Notes: generated by a model from the sequence alone, not told the origin. Positions 43,582-52,385 are shown, counted from the stretch's first letter. The stretch is DNA of 64,000 nt from JBLXBZ01 sp048265185 (GCA_048265185.1 JBLXBZ010000002.1:682001-746000); one strand, 5' to 3'. A program made the numbers and translations.

Positions 43582-44487
43582 ATGGTGAAAGGCGTCGGTT
43601 TGGGTTTGGTGGATTGGACAGGGGAATCTGGCAATAAGGCGCGCTCGATCTCACAGCGGAGACGGGCGGCGATCTATTGCTATGGCTTACTTGCAAGAAT
43701 TTTACCTAAGTTGCCATTTTATCTTGTAACGATAGGCGTCGGCGGCTTACTTGTCGCCGCCGTGGGCGTCATTATCTATCAATCAAATATTGGCTCTAAA
43801 GAACCGCCCACCGCACCGGCTTCCGTTCGTATAGACGCCTTCGCGGAATTACCCGTTTCCGTCGTCAACAGATTGCATATGAGAAGCTTAGAAAAGCCTG
43901 CGACGTTTAAAGTGGTTTATGGTGGAGATCCAGCTGATCTATGCCGGGCGATTTCTGCGCTTGGTTTCAAGATGAGCAAATGGGAGCCGCATCCGTTGCG
44001 AGATACGTTTTGGCAGTGCGTGAGCGGTTTATCACCCATAGGACGTGAGGATTCTGAAGGTCGGCGCACCACTTTGTTCGTCAATTTGCGCGGTGAGAGC
44101 GAGGATAAGCTTGATCTTCTCAGAATTAAGCTAAATGGGGAAAGTCCTGCGTCTCTACCTCGCGGCAAGCGCGCCGCTTTGCGGGTGATGGAGGTGATTT
44201 CCGCACGTTATGGATGGGATTTGCCGCGCGCGTTTTACGACGCCGTGCGCAATGGGACGCTTTACCGTGGGGTTGATCAGGGGATTCGTCTTTCCGTTCT
44301 TCCTGAAGATCCCTTGCTTCAAGGAGACACGCCAGATGTCTTGCGGTTGAATATCAGCTTCGCGTTTCCAAAAATTGATTTAATGCCGGACGCGTATCAC
44401 TTCGCGCCTTTTCAATGGCGGCTCCCTGATCCGGAAACGCCATTGAAAAGGCGCGAAGGAGCGTCCACGGGAGACACCCGCCCGTGA
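43582..44487 (+). CDS. Membrane-anchored protein of unknown function (possibly DUF6030-like)
   Basis: A protein of about 301 residues with one transmembrane helix near residues 45-67 (FYLVTIGVGGLLVAAVGVII), preceded by a basic cytoplasmic N-terminus. The rest is extracytoplasmic, with VVYGGDPADLCRAISALGFK and TFWQCVSGLSPIGR segments carrying two Cys. I recall similar rhizobial proteins labelled DUF6030 but am not sure. The start is uncertain: TTG 43540, GTG 43555 and ATG 43582 are all in frame and none has a good ribosome site. A perfect 21-bp inverted repeat lies inside its last 30 codons. No function is proposed. Confidence 0.62.
   Translation: MVKGVGLGLVDWTGESGNKARSISQRRRAAIYCYGLLARILPKLPFYLVTIGVGGLLVAAVGVIIYQSNIGSKEPPTAPASVRIDAFAELPVSVVNRLHMRSLEKPATFKVVYGGDPADLCRAISALGFKMSKWEPHPLRDTFWQCVSGLSPIGREDSEGRRTTLFVNLRGESEDKLDLLRIKLNGESPASLPRGKRAALRVMEVISARYGWDLPRAFYDAVRNGTLYRGVDQGIRLSVLPEDPLLQGDTPDVLRLNISFAFPKIDLMPDAYHFAPFQWRLPDPETPLKRREGASTGDTRP
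44400..44458. repeat. Perfect 21-bp inverted repeat inside a coding 3' end
   Basis: The arms at 44400-44420 and 44438-44458 are exact reverse complements (left arm begins CTTCGCGCC, ends CAATGGCG), with a 17-base loop. The stem would be very stable in RNA. It lies within the last codons of the membrane-protein gene and about 60 bases from the convergent pirin stop. No T-run follows. Confidence 0.9.
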
Positions 44488-44516
44488 TCTTTGACGCGGC
44501 GTTGTCGTGAAATCGC

Positions 44517-45437
44517 TTACCTATCAGGGAGGGGGATGAAATCTTCTTCATCACCCGGTATCGCGTCAAAACGCATGTGTTTCCAGTCGTTCTTCGCCTG
44601 ATCTATGCGCTCTTTTGACGAGGAGACAAAGTTCCACCAAATGTGGCGTGGCCCGTCCATCGGCTCTCCTCCCAGCAGCAAAAAACGGGCGTTTTCCCGG
44701 GCTATGACAGTCAGCTCGTCGCCGGGTTTGAACACTAGCAATTTCCCGGGAGTGAAACTATCGCCGGAAATTTCGATTTCACCTTCCACCGTATATATGG
44801 CGCGCTCTTCATGAGTGGCGTCGACTGGCAGGCGCCCGCCCGTTTGTAGGTGAATGTCGGCGTATATAGTTTCCGAGGCGGTTTTGACTGGAGCGCGAAC
44901 ACCGTAAAGTTCGCCGGCGATAAGCCTGACGTTGGCGCCGCCATCATTTAGAACAGGCATGTTTTCTGCAGCGTGGTGCACGAATGAGGGAGCGCTTTCC
45001 TCCACCTCTTTTGGCAGGGCGACCCAGCTTTGAATGCCGAAAAGTTTTCGCAACGTCGCTTTTCGAGCGGTGTCCTCCCGTTCGGAGTGAACGATACCCG
45101 AGCCAGCCGACATCCAGTTCAGCGCTCCCGGTCTGATGAGCTGGTCCGATCCCAGGCTGTCACGATGATGAATTTCTCCATCAAAAAGGTAAGTGACGGT
45201 GGCCAGACCAATATGGGGGTGTGGTCGTACGTCAATACCGCCTGTGTGAAGAAACTCCGCTGGCCCCATTTGATCGAAAAAGATAAAGGGACCGATCATT
45301 TGCCTTTTGGCGGAGGGAAGAGCGCGGCGGACTTCGAAACCTCCAAGGTCGCGCGCGCGCGGCACAATGATCGCGTCAATCTGGTCGCAGGCCGAAGCGT
45401 CGCCGAGAGCGGGGTCTTTATTAGGCGTCCAGGTCAT
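44517..45437 (-). CDS. Pirin family protein
   Basis: A 306-residue bicupin of the pirin family. The N-terminal cupin holds the metal ligands in RPHPHIGLATVTYLFDGEIHHRDSLG-type sequence (residues about 70-95, with three His and a Glu nearby), and NWMSAGSGIVHSER follows. Pirins include quercetin 2,3-dioxygenases and redox-sensing regulators, so the specific role cannot be assigned. It is a single gene, convergent with the membrane protein and divergent from the phosphonate operon. Confidence 0.88.
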   Translation of the reverse strand: MTWTPNKDPALGDASACDQIDAIIVPRARDLGGFEVRRALPSAKRQMIGPFIFFDQMGPAEFLHTGGIDVRPHPHIGLATVTYLFDGEIHHRDSLGSDQLIRPGALNWMSAGSGIVHSEREDTARKATLRKLFGIQSWVALPKEVEESAPSFVHHAAENMPVLNDGGANVRLIAGELYGVRAPVKTASETIYADIHLQTGGRLPVDATHEERAIYTVEGEIEISGDSFTPGKLLVFKPGDELTVIARENARFLLLGGEPMDGPRHIWWNFVSSSKERIDQAKNDWKHMRFDAIPGDEEDFIPLPDR

Positions 45438-45623
45438 TTGGGATCCTGACTGTCGAAGCGTTTTGTTGAGGTGATGATGGTGAACTTAGCGTCTCTGGAT
45501 GGGTATGGCTATTTGACGCAGCGTTTCCATTTTATGGTCCAAAGGCGTTATCTCATCCAAGCGGTGGAATATTCAGGCAAACGGTGAAAACTTCAGACTT
45601 TTGCCGGTTTCCTCTTTCGGGGA

Positions 45624-45656
45624 AGTCACGTTGATGTCACGCAAGGTTTCTATGCG
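45624..45656 (+). promoter_or_regulatory. Candidate Pho box and -10 element of the phosphonate operon
   Basis: GTCACG recurs at 45625-45630 and 45636-45641, an 11-bp direct repeat (AGTCACG, four bases, TGTCACG) that fits the PhoB box layout CTGTCAT-N4-CTGTCAT. A -10-like TATGCG lies at 45651-45656, about 10 bases downstream, the usual spacing for a PhoB-activated promoter. The hydrolase ATG is at 45690. Two mismatches per half-site remain. Confidence 0.45.
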
Positions 45657-45689
45657 AAAGATGAGAAAAATTGGGGAGCAAAGAGCGAG

Positions 45690-47261
45690 ATGGTGAATGT
45701 TCTGTTGATCACGGCTGACCAATGGCGGGGAGACTGCCTTGGCGTCGGCGGCCATGCTCATGTGAAAACGCCGCATATTGACGCTTTGGCGGGAAATGGA
45801 GTTTATTTTTCCCAGCACTTCTGCCAGGCGGCGCCTTGTTCCCCAGCGCGTGCGGCGCTTTATACCGGCCTGTATCAAATGACCAATCGGGTTGTGAGAA
45901 ATGGCGCGCCTCTTGACGCGCGTCACGACACGATCGCATTAGCCGCGCGGCGGGCTGGATATGATCCAACGCTTTTTGGTTATACCGATCAGTCTGTCGA
46001 CCCGCGCACCGTTAGCGGTGATGATCCATGGCTGCGAACTTATGAGGGCGTATTGCCGGGCATGAGCGTTCGCGTTCGGGTGCCGGAAGACCATGGTCCC
46101 TGGTTTTCATGGCTTGAGGCGCGCGGCCACAAGTTGCCCGGTCAGCCGGAGGATATTTGGCTGCCGGCGAATGGTCGCGCTGATCCGCCGCAGCAGGAGG
46201 CGCCGCGCTATAACGCTGACGAGACTGAGACAGCGTTCTTGGCGGGTGAGTTCTTGAGCTGGTTGAAGGAGCGGGGCCGGCGCGGCGCGGCGCGTAAGGA
46301 GCCTTGGTTCGCCCATGTCAGCTTTATTCGCCCGCATCCTCCCTTTATTGCGCCGGAGCCATATGCCTCCATGTACTCTCCCGAGGACGGGGAGGACTTC
46401 AAGGGCGCTAAAACGCCTGAAGACGCGGCGGCGATCCATCCATTTTTGAAGTATGCTTTGGGCAAAATGCGCAAAGAAAGTCTGGTGCATGGGGCGTCTG
46501 GTGACGCAAGGGAGTGGGACGAGGTTGACAGGCGACGTATTCGCGCGACCTACTGGGGAATGGTGTCGGAAGTTGACGCGCAGATTGGACGGATCGTCGC
46601 GGGATTGAAGGCGAGCGGCGCTTGGGAGGACACTCTGATCGTTCTGACATCCGATCACGGGGAGATGCTTGGAGACCATCAACTTTATTCCAAGCTGGGT
46701 TTCTATGACGAGAGCTTCCATGTGCCTTTGATTATTCGCGATCCCCGCAACACTGTGGCGCATGGGCGAAAGGTTGAGGCCTTCACCGAGTCTGTGGATG
46801 TCATGCCCACGGTTCTTGAGGCGATTGACGCCGATATGCCGGACCATCTGGACGGTCGTTCGCTTATGCCCTTTCTTGAGGGGCGGTCTCCGGACGAGTG
46901 GCGGCAGGAAGCCCATTGGGAGTTCGACTTTCGTGAAGTCGCGTCAGGTCAGGCGCAAGAGCAATTGGAGCTGGAGTTGGACGCCTGTAATTTGGCCGTC
47001 ATTCGAGGCCGGGACGTGAAATATGTTCATTTCGCTGGTTTGCCGCCTCTTTTGTTTGATCTGGAGAGCGATCCGGATGAAACCCGCAACGTCGCCGATG
47101 ATCCTGCTTATTTGGCTTTGAGAATTTATTACGCTGAAAAGCTGCTTTCGTGGCGGGCGAAACATCTTGATCGGCGTTTGAGCGGGCTGGAGCTCACCAG
47201 CAAGGGCGTGGTTAATGGCCGCTCAAACGCGCAGGCAGACAAAACTGGCAAGAAACGATAA
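45690..47261 (+). CDS. Phosphonate monoester hydrolase / sulfatase-superfamily enzyme
   Basis: A 523-residue alkaline phosphatase-superfamily hydrolase close over its whole length to the Rhizobium and Burkholderia phosphonate monoester hydrolases (PMH, PehA) as I remember them. The nucleophile is Cys50 in CSPAR, the CxPxR motif converted to formylglycine. The metal site uses Asp10 (ITADQWRGD) and SDHGEMLGDH. Other PMH-like stretches are FIRPHPPFIAPEPY and the C-terminal KYVHFAGLPPLLFDLESDP. PMHs hydrolyse phosphonate monoesters and, promiscuously, phosphodiesters and sulfate esters. No signal peptide is present. First gene of the phosphonate operon; a formylglycine-generating enzyme must be encoded elsewhere. 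Confidence 0.87.
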   Translation: MVNVLLITADQWRGDCLGVGGHAHVKTPHIDALAGNGVYFSQHFCQAAPCSPARAALYTGLYQMTNRVVRNGAPLDARHDTIALAARRAGYDPTLFGYTDQSVDPRTVSGDDPWLRTYEGVLPGMSVRVRVPEDHGPWFSWLEARGHKLPGQPEDIWLPANGRADPPQQEAPRYNADETETAFLAGEFLSWLKERGRRGAARKEPWFAHVSFIRPHPPFIAPEPYASMYSPEDGEDFKGAKTPEDAAAIHPFLKYALGKMRKESLVHGASGDAREWDEVDRRRIRATYWGMVSEVDAQIGRIVAGLKASGAWEDTLIVLTSDHGEMLGDHQLYSKLGFYDESFHVPLIIRDPRNTVAHGRKVEAFTESVDVMPTVLEAIDADMPDHLDGRSLMPFLEGRSPDEWRQEAHWEFDFREVASGQAQEQLELELDACNLAVIRGRDVKYVHFAGLPPLLFDLESDPDETRNVADDPAYLALRIYYAEKLLSWRAKHLDRRLSGLELTSKGVVNGRSNAQADKTGKKR

Positions 47262-47286
47262 GCAGATAGATATGGTTGGAAATAGC

Positions 47287-48417
47287 ATGAAGCTCATGGA
47301 AACCTATGACCTAGCCATTGTTGGCGCGGGAATTTTGGGCCTTGCTCACGCATTGGCCGCCACCCGTTTCGGTAAACGCGTTATCGTTATTGACCGCGAC
47401 GCGCAGGCTAACGGCGCGTCGATCCGTAATTTCGGGTTTATCACCGTGACAGGACAGGAGCGGGGGGAAAGCTGGCGCAGAGCAAAGCGCACGCGGGACG
47501 TTTGGGCGGAAGTGGCGCCAAAAGCTGGAATCGATGTCGAACACGCCGGACTCGTGGTGGGGATGCGCCGCGCCGAAGCCGTTGCGGTGGCCGAAAGCTT
47601 CTTGAAAACGGAAATGGGGGAAGGTTGCGCCCTTCTTTCTCCTAACGAGGCGCTGCGTCGCTCGCCGATGTTGAACGCCGACGCTTTACAGGCCGGTCTG
47701 TGGTCTCCACATGAGCTGCGGGTGGAGAGCCGCACCGCCATCGCCAAGTTGGCGGCATGGCTTGAGGCAGAATTTGGCGTGACGTTCTTGAGGTCCACGC
47801 AGGTGTTGGACGTTGCGCCGCCGAGGATACGAACAAGCCGGGGCGTTATTCACGCCGACGCTGTGGTGGTGTGTCCGGGAGATGACTTTCTTACGCTGTA
47901 TCCTGAAAGGATCGCGGCCTATGGGGTGACCAAGTGCAAATTGCACATGTTGCGAGTTATGCCGAACAGGCCGCAAAAACTGGGAGCCGCCATAATGTCC
48001 GATCTCGGGCTTGCGCGGTACGCGGGCTATGCGGCCTTGCCTGAAGCGCAGGCGTTGAAGACCGTTCTGGCGCATGAACAAGCCGACGCGCTGGAGAACG
48101 GCGTTCACCTGATTGCGGTGCAGTCAGCCGATGGTTCGCTGGTTGTGGGCGATAGTCACCATTACAGCGCGACGCCTGATCCATGGCAGCCGGAACATGT
48201 TGATAAGATCATATTAAATGAAATGGACAAGGCGATGAGCTTCGGTTCTTACGATGTGATTGAGCGTTGGACCGGGGTTTATGCGTCCGCCGCAAGAACG
48301 ATGTTCAGGGACCGGCCAAGCGAAGCGGTGCGCGTGGTGATGGTGACTGGGGGGACGGGCGCGTCCACTGGTTTCGCCATTGGCGAGGAAACCATTGACG
48401 AGCTTTATGGGGAATAA
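47287..48417 (+). CDS. FAD-dependent aminophosphonate oxidase (TIGR03364/PbfD-like)
   Basis: A 376-residue DAO-family flavoprotein. The dinucleotide-binding motif GAGILGLAHALAA (about residues 11-23) begins the Rossmann fold and NGASIRNFGF is the FAD-contact loop. It resembles the TIGR03364 family found beside phnX, whose members I recall oxidise 2-aminoethylphosphonate or its N-methyl derivative to phosphonoacetaldehyde. The frame is open to 47215 inside the preceding gene; I chose ATG 47287, six bases after GGA, which starts the normal N-terminus. It lies 25 bases after the hydrolase gene and three bases before phnX. No transaminase (phnW) is present, so this oxidase probably takes its place. 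Confidence 0.82.
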   Translation: MKLMETYDLAIVGAGILGLAHALAATRFGKRVIVIDRDAQANGASIRNFGFITVTGQERGESWRRAKRTRDVWAEVAPKAGIDVEHAGLVVGMRRAEAVAVAESFLKTEMGEGCALLSPNEALRRSPMLNADALQAGLWSPHELRVESRTAIAKLAAWLEAEFGVTFLRSTQVLDVAPPRIRTSRGVIHADAVVVCPGDDFLTLYPERIAAYGVTKCKLHMLRVMPNRPQKLGAAIMSDLGLARYAGYAALPEAQALKTVLAHEQADALENGVHLIAVQSADGSLVVGDSHHYSATPDPWQPEHVDKIILNEMDKAMSFGSYDVIERWTGVYASAARTMFRDRPSEAVRVVMVTGGTGASTGFAIGEETIDELYGE

Positions 48418-48420
48418 ACG

Positions 48421-49233
48421 ATGCAAAACGTGAAAGCCGTGGTTTTTGACTGGGCCGGGACAATGGTGGATTTCGGGTCGCGCGCGCCTATGGGAGCCTT
48501 CGTGAAGGCTTTCGCCGCCTTTGAAATTGAAATTTCCATTGAAGAAGCTCGCGGGCCAATGGGGTTGCCGAAGCGGGAGCACATCAAGGCGCTGGTTGAA
48601 AACCCGAAGGTCGCGGCCCAGTGGCTAGCCCGCTATGGGACGCAGCCTGACGACGAGGCTATTGATCGGATTTATAAAGTGTTTGTTCCAATGAACGCGG
48701 CGGTGGTGAACGACTTCGCTCAATTGATCCCGGGCGCGCTGGAGGTTGTGACGGCTTTGCGCGAGCACGGAGTGAAAATTGGCTCCACTACCGGTTATGT
48801 GCGGGAGATTATGGAAAAACTGACGCCTGCGGCGTTGGCGCAGGGGTATGAGCCTGACAACTTGGTCTGCGCGGGAGACTTGAGCGAAGGACGCCCATCG
48901 CCGCTGATGATGTATCGCTGTTTTGCCGATCTGGGCGTTTATCCACCAACCGCCGTGGTGAAGGTGGATGATACGGAGCCGGGGATTTTGGAAGGAGTCG
49001 CTGCGGGAACGTGGACCGTGGGATTGGCGCTGTCGGGTAATCTATGCGGGTGTTCACAAGAAGAGCTGGCAGAGATGAGCGAGGCGAAAAGAGAGACGGT
49101 CCGCAAGGATGCGACGGCTGTGTTGAAGGCTTCGGGAGCGGATTATGTGATTGACACCGTCGCTGACCTTCTACCTGTGATTAACGCGATTGAGGAGCGG
49201 ATAGCCCGCAGCGAGCGACCCGGAACGCAATGA
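48421..49233 (+). CDS. phnX: Phosphonoacetaldehyde hydrolase (phosphonatase)
   Basis: A 270-residue HAD-superfamily enzyme that splits phosphonoacetaldehyde into acetaldehyde and phosphate. Nucleophile Asp10 lies in the PhnX-specific DWAGT motif (Ala12 in place of the usual HAD Asp), and Schiff-base Lys51 lies in GLPKREHI. STTGYVREIM (motif 2) and KVDDTEPGILEG (motif 3) complete the site. The start is three bases after the oxidase stop, with GGGG just before. A hairpin terminator follows at 49271-49314. It is the last gene of the operon. Confidence 0.94.
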   Translation: MQNVKAVVFDWAGTMVDFGSRAPMGAFVKAFAAFEIEISIEEARGPMGLPKREHIKALVENPKVAAQWLARYGTQPDDEAIDRIYKVFVPMNAAVVNDFAQLIPGALEVVTALREHGVKIGSTTGYVREIMEKLTPAALAQGYEPDNLVCAGDLSEGRPSPLMMYRCFADLGVYPPTAVVKVDDTEPGILEGVAAGTWTVGLALSGNLCGCSQEELAEMSEAKRETVRKDATAVLKASGADYVIDTVADLLPVINAIEERIARSERPGTQ

Positions 49234-49270
49234 CTACGCTTTTTCCGCCGCCTAAATGCCTTTGGCGTGT

Positions 49271-49314
49271 AACCAACAAAAACGCCCGGATACAAGATCC
49301 GGGCAGTTGGTTTT
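49271..49314 (+). terminator. Intrinsic terminator after phnX
   Basis: GCCCGGAT (49284-49291) pairs with ATCCGGGC (49297-49304) around a 5-base loop. The flanks AACCAAC (49271-49277) and GTTGGTT (49306-49312) extend the stem, and TTTT follows. Confidence 0.8.
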
Positions 49315-49449
49315 GGGGGGAGGTTAAAAACAAACGTTGACGTCGTTGCATGGCGTCGTTCATGACGTTGGCGTCTCAGTTTGAGTATTTACTCTAGCAA
49401 GCTTGCGTAAAGCCTGCGTTATTTTCTCTCCCTGACATATTTGCAAGTG

Positions 49450-49477
49450 AATGGGGTCAGATGCTTCCGACCCCATT
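49450..49477 (-). terminator. Terminator hairpin after glpV
   Basis: AATGGGGTC (49450-49458) pairs with GACCCCATT (49469-49477), eight bases beyond the glpV stop on the minus strand. The T-run is poor, so it could instead stabilise the transcript end. Confidence 0.55.
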
Positions 49478-49485
49478 GCGTTCAA

Positions 49486-51219
49486 TTATTTATTGGCGTC
49501 TTCCCAAGACTTGATCAGCTCGTCGTAATTAACGGTGACGGGCTTTTCTTTTTCATCAGCAATTTTGGGCTGAGGAGCGAGGTTGCCTTCTTTCTTGGCC
49601 AGTTCCACCCAATATTCCATTGGATGCTCTTCGTTGAGTTTTGGCCCAATGTCGCCTTGAACGCCTGCGCGCTCCAGACGCTGCATGACTTTTTCCTGCT
49701 CGGCGCAAAGCGAATCCATTGCGGCTTGAGCTGTCTTGGCTCCCGAGGAAGCGTCACCAATGGCCTGCCACCACAATTGCGCCAGTTTAGGGTAATCCGG
49801 CACGTTGGTTCCGGTTGGCGACCACTGCTTGCGGGCGGGGGAGCGATAAAACTCCACCAATCCGCCAAGTTCTGGCGCGCGTTCCGTGAAGCTCTTGTCG
49901 CGGATGGTGGATTCGCGCGTGAAGGTCAGACCTTCGTGGCTCTTCTTCACATCTACGGTTTTCGAGCCGACGAACTGGGCGTAGAGCCATGCGGCTTTGG
50001 CGCGGTCTTCGGGGGTGGACTTCATCAAGGTCCAGGAGCCAACGTCCTGATATCCAAGCTTCATGCCGTCTTTCCAGTAAACGCCATGAGGAGAAGGGGC
50101 CATGCGCCACTTCGGCGTGCCATCGTCATTGACGACGGGCAGACCTTTTTTGACTGCGTCGGCCGTGAAGGCGGTGTACCAGAAAATCTGCTGGGCGATC
50201 GCGCCTTGTGCTGGAACGGGGCCAGACTCGGAGAAGGTCATGCCGGCGGCTTCTGGCGGCGCATAGGCCTTCAGCCAGTCAAGATACTTCTCGATGGCGT
50301 AGACGGACGCCGGGCCGTTGGTGTCGCCGCCGCGGGCTACGCATGAACCAACCGGACGCGAGTCTTTGTCAACGCGAATGCCCCATTCATCGACCGGAAC
50401 CCCGTTAGGAATGCCCTTGTCGCCGTTTCCAGCCATGGAAAGCCACGCGTCGGTGAAGCGCCATCCGAGCGAAGGGTCTTTTTTACCATAGTCCATGTGA
50501 CCATAGACTTTCTGACCGTCGATCTCTCTGCCGGTGAAGAATTCGGCGATGTCTTCATAGGCTGACCAATTGACCGGAACGCCCAATTCATAACCGTATT
50601 TCGCTTTGAAGTCGGCCTTGTTCTTGGGATCGTTGAACCAATCGTACCGGAACCAGTAAAGGTTCGCGAATTGCTGGTCAGGAAGCTGGTAGAGCTTGCC
50701 GTCAGGGGCGGTGGTGAAGGACGTGCCGATATAATCGTCAAGATCGAGGCCGGGATTGGTGACGTCTTTGCCTTCATTGGCCATCCAGTCGGTGAGGTTA
50801 CGCACCTGCTTATACCGCCAATGGGTGCCGATCAGGTCGGAGTCATTGACATAGGCGTCGTAGATGTTCTCGCCTGACTGCATCTGCGTTTGCAGCTTCT
50901 CCACCACGTCGCCTTCGCCGATCAGGTCATGAGTGACCTTGATGCCGGTTATGGCTGTGAAAGCCGGCGCCAATACCTTGGCTTCATATTCATGGGTGGT
51001 GATGGTTTCTGAAACCACCTTGATTTCCATGTCCTGAAATGGCTGAGCGGCGTCAATGAACCACTGCATTTCCGCTTCCTGATCGGCGCGGGACAGGGTT
51101 GAAAGGTCGCCAATCTCCGCATCAAGGAATGAGCGGGCGGCTTCAATGTCGGCGAAGGCCGACGTTGAGGCCATCATCAGCGCGAGCGCGCCGACTGAGG
51201 TCATGAAATTACGTCGCAT
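49486..51219 (-). CDS. glpV: Glycerol ABC importer substrate-binding protein GlpV
   Basis: A 577-residue periplasmic binding protein of the CUT1/family 1 sugar-binding fold, large for the family as expected for GlpV. The signal peptide (residues 1-24, MRRNFMTSVGALALMMASTSAFA) precedes DIEAARSFLDAEIGDLS. YLDWLKAYAPPEAAGM is in the central region. The frame is open to 51234; ATG 51219 has GGGAGG seven to eight bases upstream. It is the last gene of the glpS-T-P-Q-U-V transporter operon, an order matching the rhizobial glycerol importer. The ligand is by operon homology glycerol, possibly other polyols. Confidence 0.9.
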   Translation of the reverse strand: MRRNFMTSVGALALMMASTSAFADIEAARSFLDAEIGDLSTLSRADQEAEMQWFIDAAQPFQDMEIKVVSETITTHEYEAKVLAPAFTAITGIKVTHDLIGEGDVVEKLQTQMQSGENIYDAYVNDSDLIGTHWRYKQVRNLTDWMANEGKDVTNPGLDLDDYIGTSFTTAPDGKLYQLPDQQFANLYWFRYDWFNDPKNKADFKAKYGYELGVPVNWSAYEDIAEFFTGREIDGQKVYGHMDYGKKDPSLGWRFTDAWLSMAGNGDKGIPNGVPVDEWGIRVDKDSRPVGSCVARGGDTNGPASVYAIEKYLDWLKAYAPPEAAGMTFSESGPVPAQGAIAQQIFWYTAFTADAVKKGLPVVNDDGTPKWRMAPSPHGVYWKDGMKLGYQDVGSWTLMKSTPEDRAKAAWLYAQFVGSKTVDVKKSHEGLTFTRESTIRDKSFTERAPELGGLVEFYRSPARKQWSPTGTNVPDYPKLAQLWWQAIGDASSGAKTAQAAMDSLCAEQEKVMQRLERAGVQGDIGPKLNEEHPMEYWVELAKKEGNLAPQPKIADEKEKPVTVNYDELIKSWEDANK

Positions 51220-51291
51220 GTATATTCCTCCCAAGGTTTACAGACGTTCCAATCCGGCGAATTCTCCCTGCCGGATCAATCTCAAAAGCGC

Positions 51292-51573
51292 TCAAACCCA
51301 GCGAAACACGCCAAAGGCGTAGACGAGGCAGAGAGCCAGAGCCCACCACAGGTTCGGACCGATAAGGCCGAGCCATGCAAGCGATATGAATGCGCTTCCA
51401 AGAAGCGAAATGAAGAGGCGGTCGCCGCGCGTGGTTTCAAAGCGCAAAATTCCAACCCGGGGGCCGCCGCCGGGGGATATGCGCTCCCAAACCGCAAGCG
51501 CGCAGATCAGCGCGAAAATCGTCAGAAAGAAGATCGCGGTGGGAACCGTCCAGGCCATCCATGAAAAATCCAT
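51292..51573 (-). CDS. glpU: Small inner-membrane protein of the glycerol importer (DUF2160), GlpU
   Basis: A 93-residue protein with about three hydrophobic helices (MAWTVPTAIFFLTIFALICA near residue 6, LFISLLGSAFISLAWLGLIG near 50, and a C-terminal one). In the rhizobial glycerol system a small DUF2160 protein sits between the permeases and the binding protein; its role is not established, to my knowledge. ATG 51573 has GGGAG about nine bases upstream. Confidence 0.86.
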   Translation of the reverse strand: MDFSWMAWTVPTAIFFLTIFALICALAVWERISPGGGPRVGILRFETTRGDRLFISLLGSAFISLAWLGLIGPNLWWALALCLVYAFGVFRWV

Positions 51574-51586
51574 GATCGCGTCTCCC

Positions 51587-52384
51587 TTACACACGCCCGA
51601 GGGCGAAGCCCTTGGCGATGTAGTTGCGCACGAAGTAAATCACCAACGCGCCTGGAATGATGGTCAAGATGCCGGCCGCCGCCAGAACGCCCCAGTCCAT
51701 GCCGGAGGCCGAGACCGTGCGGGTCATGGTGGCGGCGATGGGCTTGGCGAAAGTGGTGGTGAGCGTGCGTGCGATCAACAATTCAACCCATGAGAACATG
51801 AAGCAGAAGAAGGCTGCGACTCCGATGCCGCTTGCGATCAGGGGCATGAAAATTTTCACGAAGAATTTGGGAAACGAATAGCCGTCGATATAGGCGGTTT
51901 CGTCGATTTCCTTCGGAACGCCTGACATGAATCCTTCCAAAATCCAGACCGCGAGGGGAACGTTGAACAGGCAATGGGCCAGGGCGACGGCGATATGCGT
52001 GTCAATCAGGCCGAAAGCGGAATAAAGCTGGAAGAAGGGCAGGGCGAAAACCGCGGGCGGCGCCATGCGGTTGGTCAGAAGCCAGAAGAACAGATGCTTG
52101 TCGCCAAGGAACGTATAGCGCGAGAAAGCATAGGCGGCGGGTAGGGCGACGGCTACGGAAATCCCCGTGTTGAGCACCACGTAGATGATCGAATTTATGT
52201 AGCCGTTATACCAGCTGGGATCGGTGAAGATCACCATGTAGTTGGCGATGGTCGGGTTTTGCGGCCACAGGGTGAACGTGGAGAGAATTTCCTGATTGGT
52301 CTTCAGGCTCATGTTGAAGAGCCAGTAGATCGGCAGCATCAGAAACAGAATGTAGAGGGTGGGTATCAGCCATTTAAGTCGCAT
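51587..52384 (-). CDS. glpQ: Glycerol ABC importer permease GlpQ (MalG type)
   Basis: A 265-residue CUT1 permease of the MalG class with about six helices. The EAA loop EIDETAYIDGYSFPKFFVKI is near residues 160-180. The frame is open to 52423, but ATG 52384 has GGGGAGG six bases before it and gives the normal N-terminus (MRLKWLIPTLYILFLMLPIY). One base separates it from the glpP stop. It pairs with GlpP. Confidence 0.92.
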   Translation of the reverse strand: MRLKWLIPTLYILFLMLPIYWLFNMSLKTNQEILSTFTLWPQNPTIANYMVIFTDPSWYNGYINSIIYVVLNTGISVAVALPAAYAFSRYTFLGDKHLFFWLLTNRMAPPAVFALPFFQLYSAFGLIDTHIAVALAHCLFNVPLAVWILEGFMSGVPKEIDETAYIDGYSFPKFFVKIFMPLIASGIGVAAFFCFMFSWVELLIARTLTTTFAKPIAATMTRTVSASGMDWGVLAAAGILTIIPGALVIYFVRNYIAKGFALGRV

Positions 52385-52385
52385 T

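Noticed and set aside
49335..49378. Imperfect CGTCGTT repeats between phnX and glpV
   Set aside because: Copies of 7-10 bases with irregular spacing, in a region already explained by two transcript ends; no CRISPR-like regularity.
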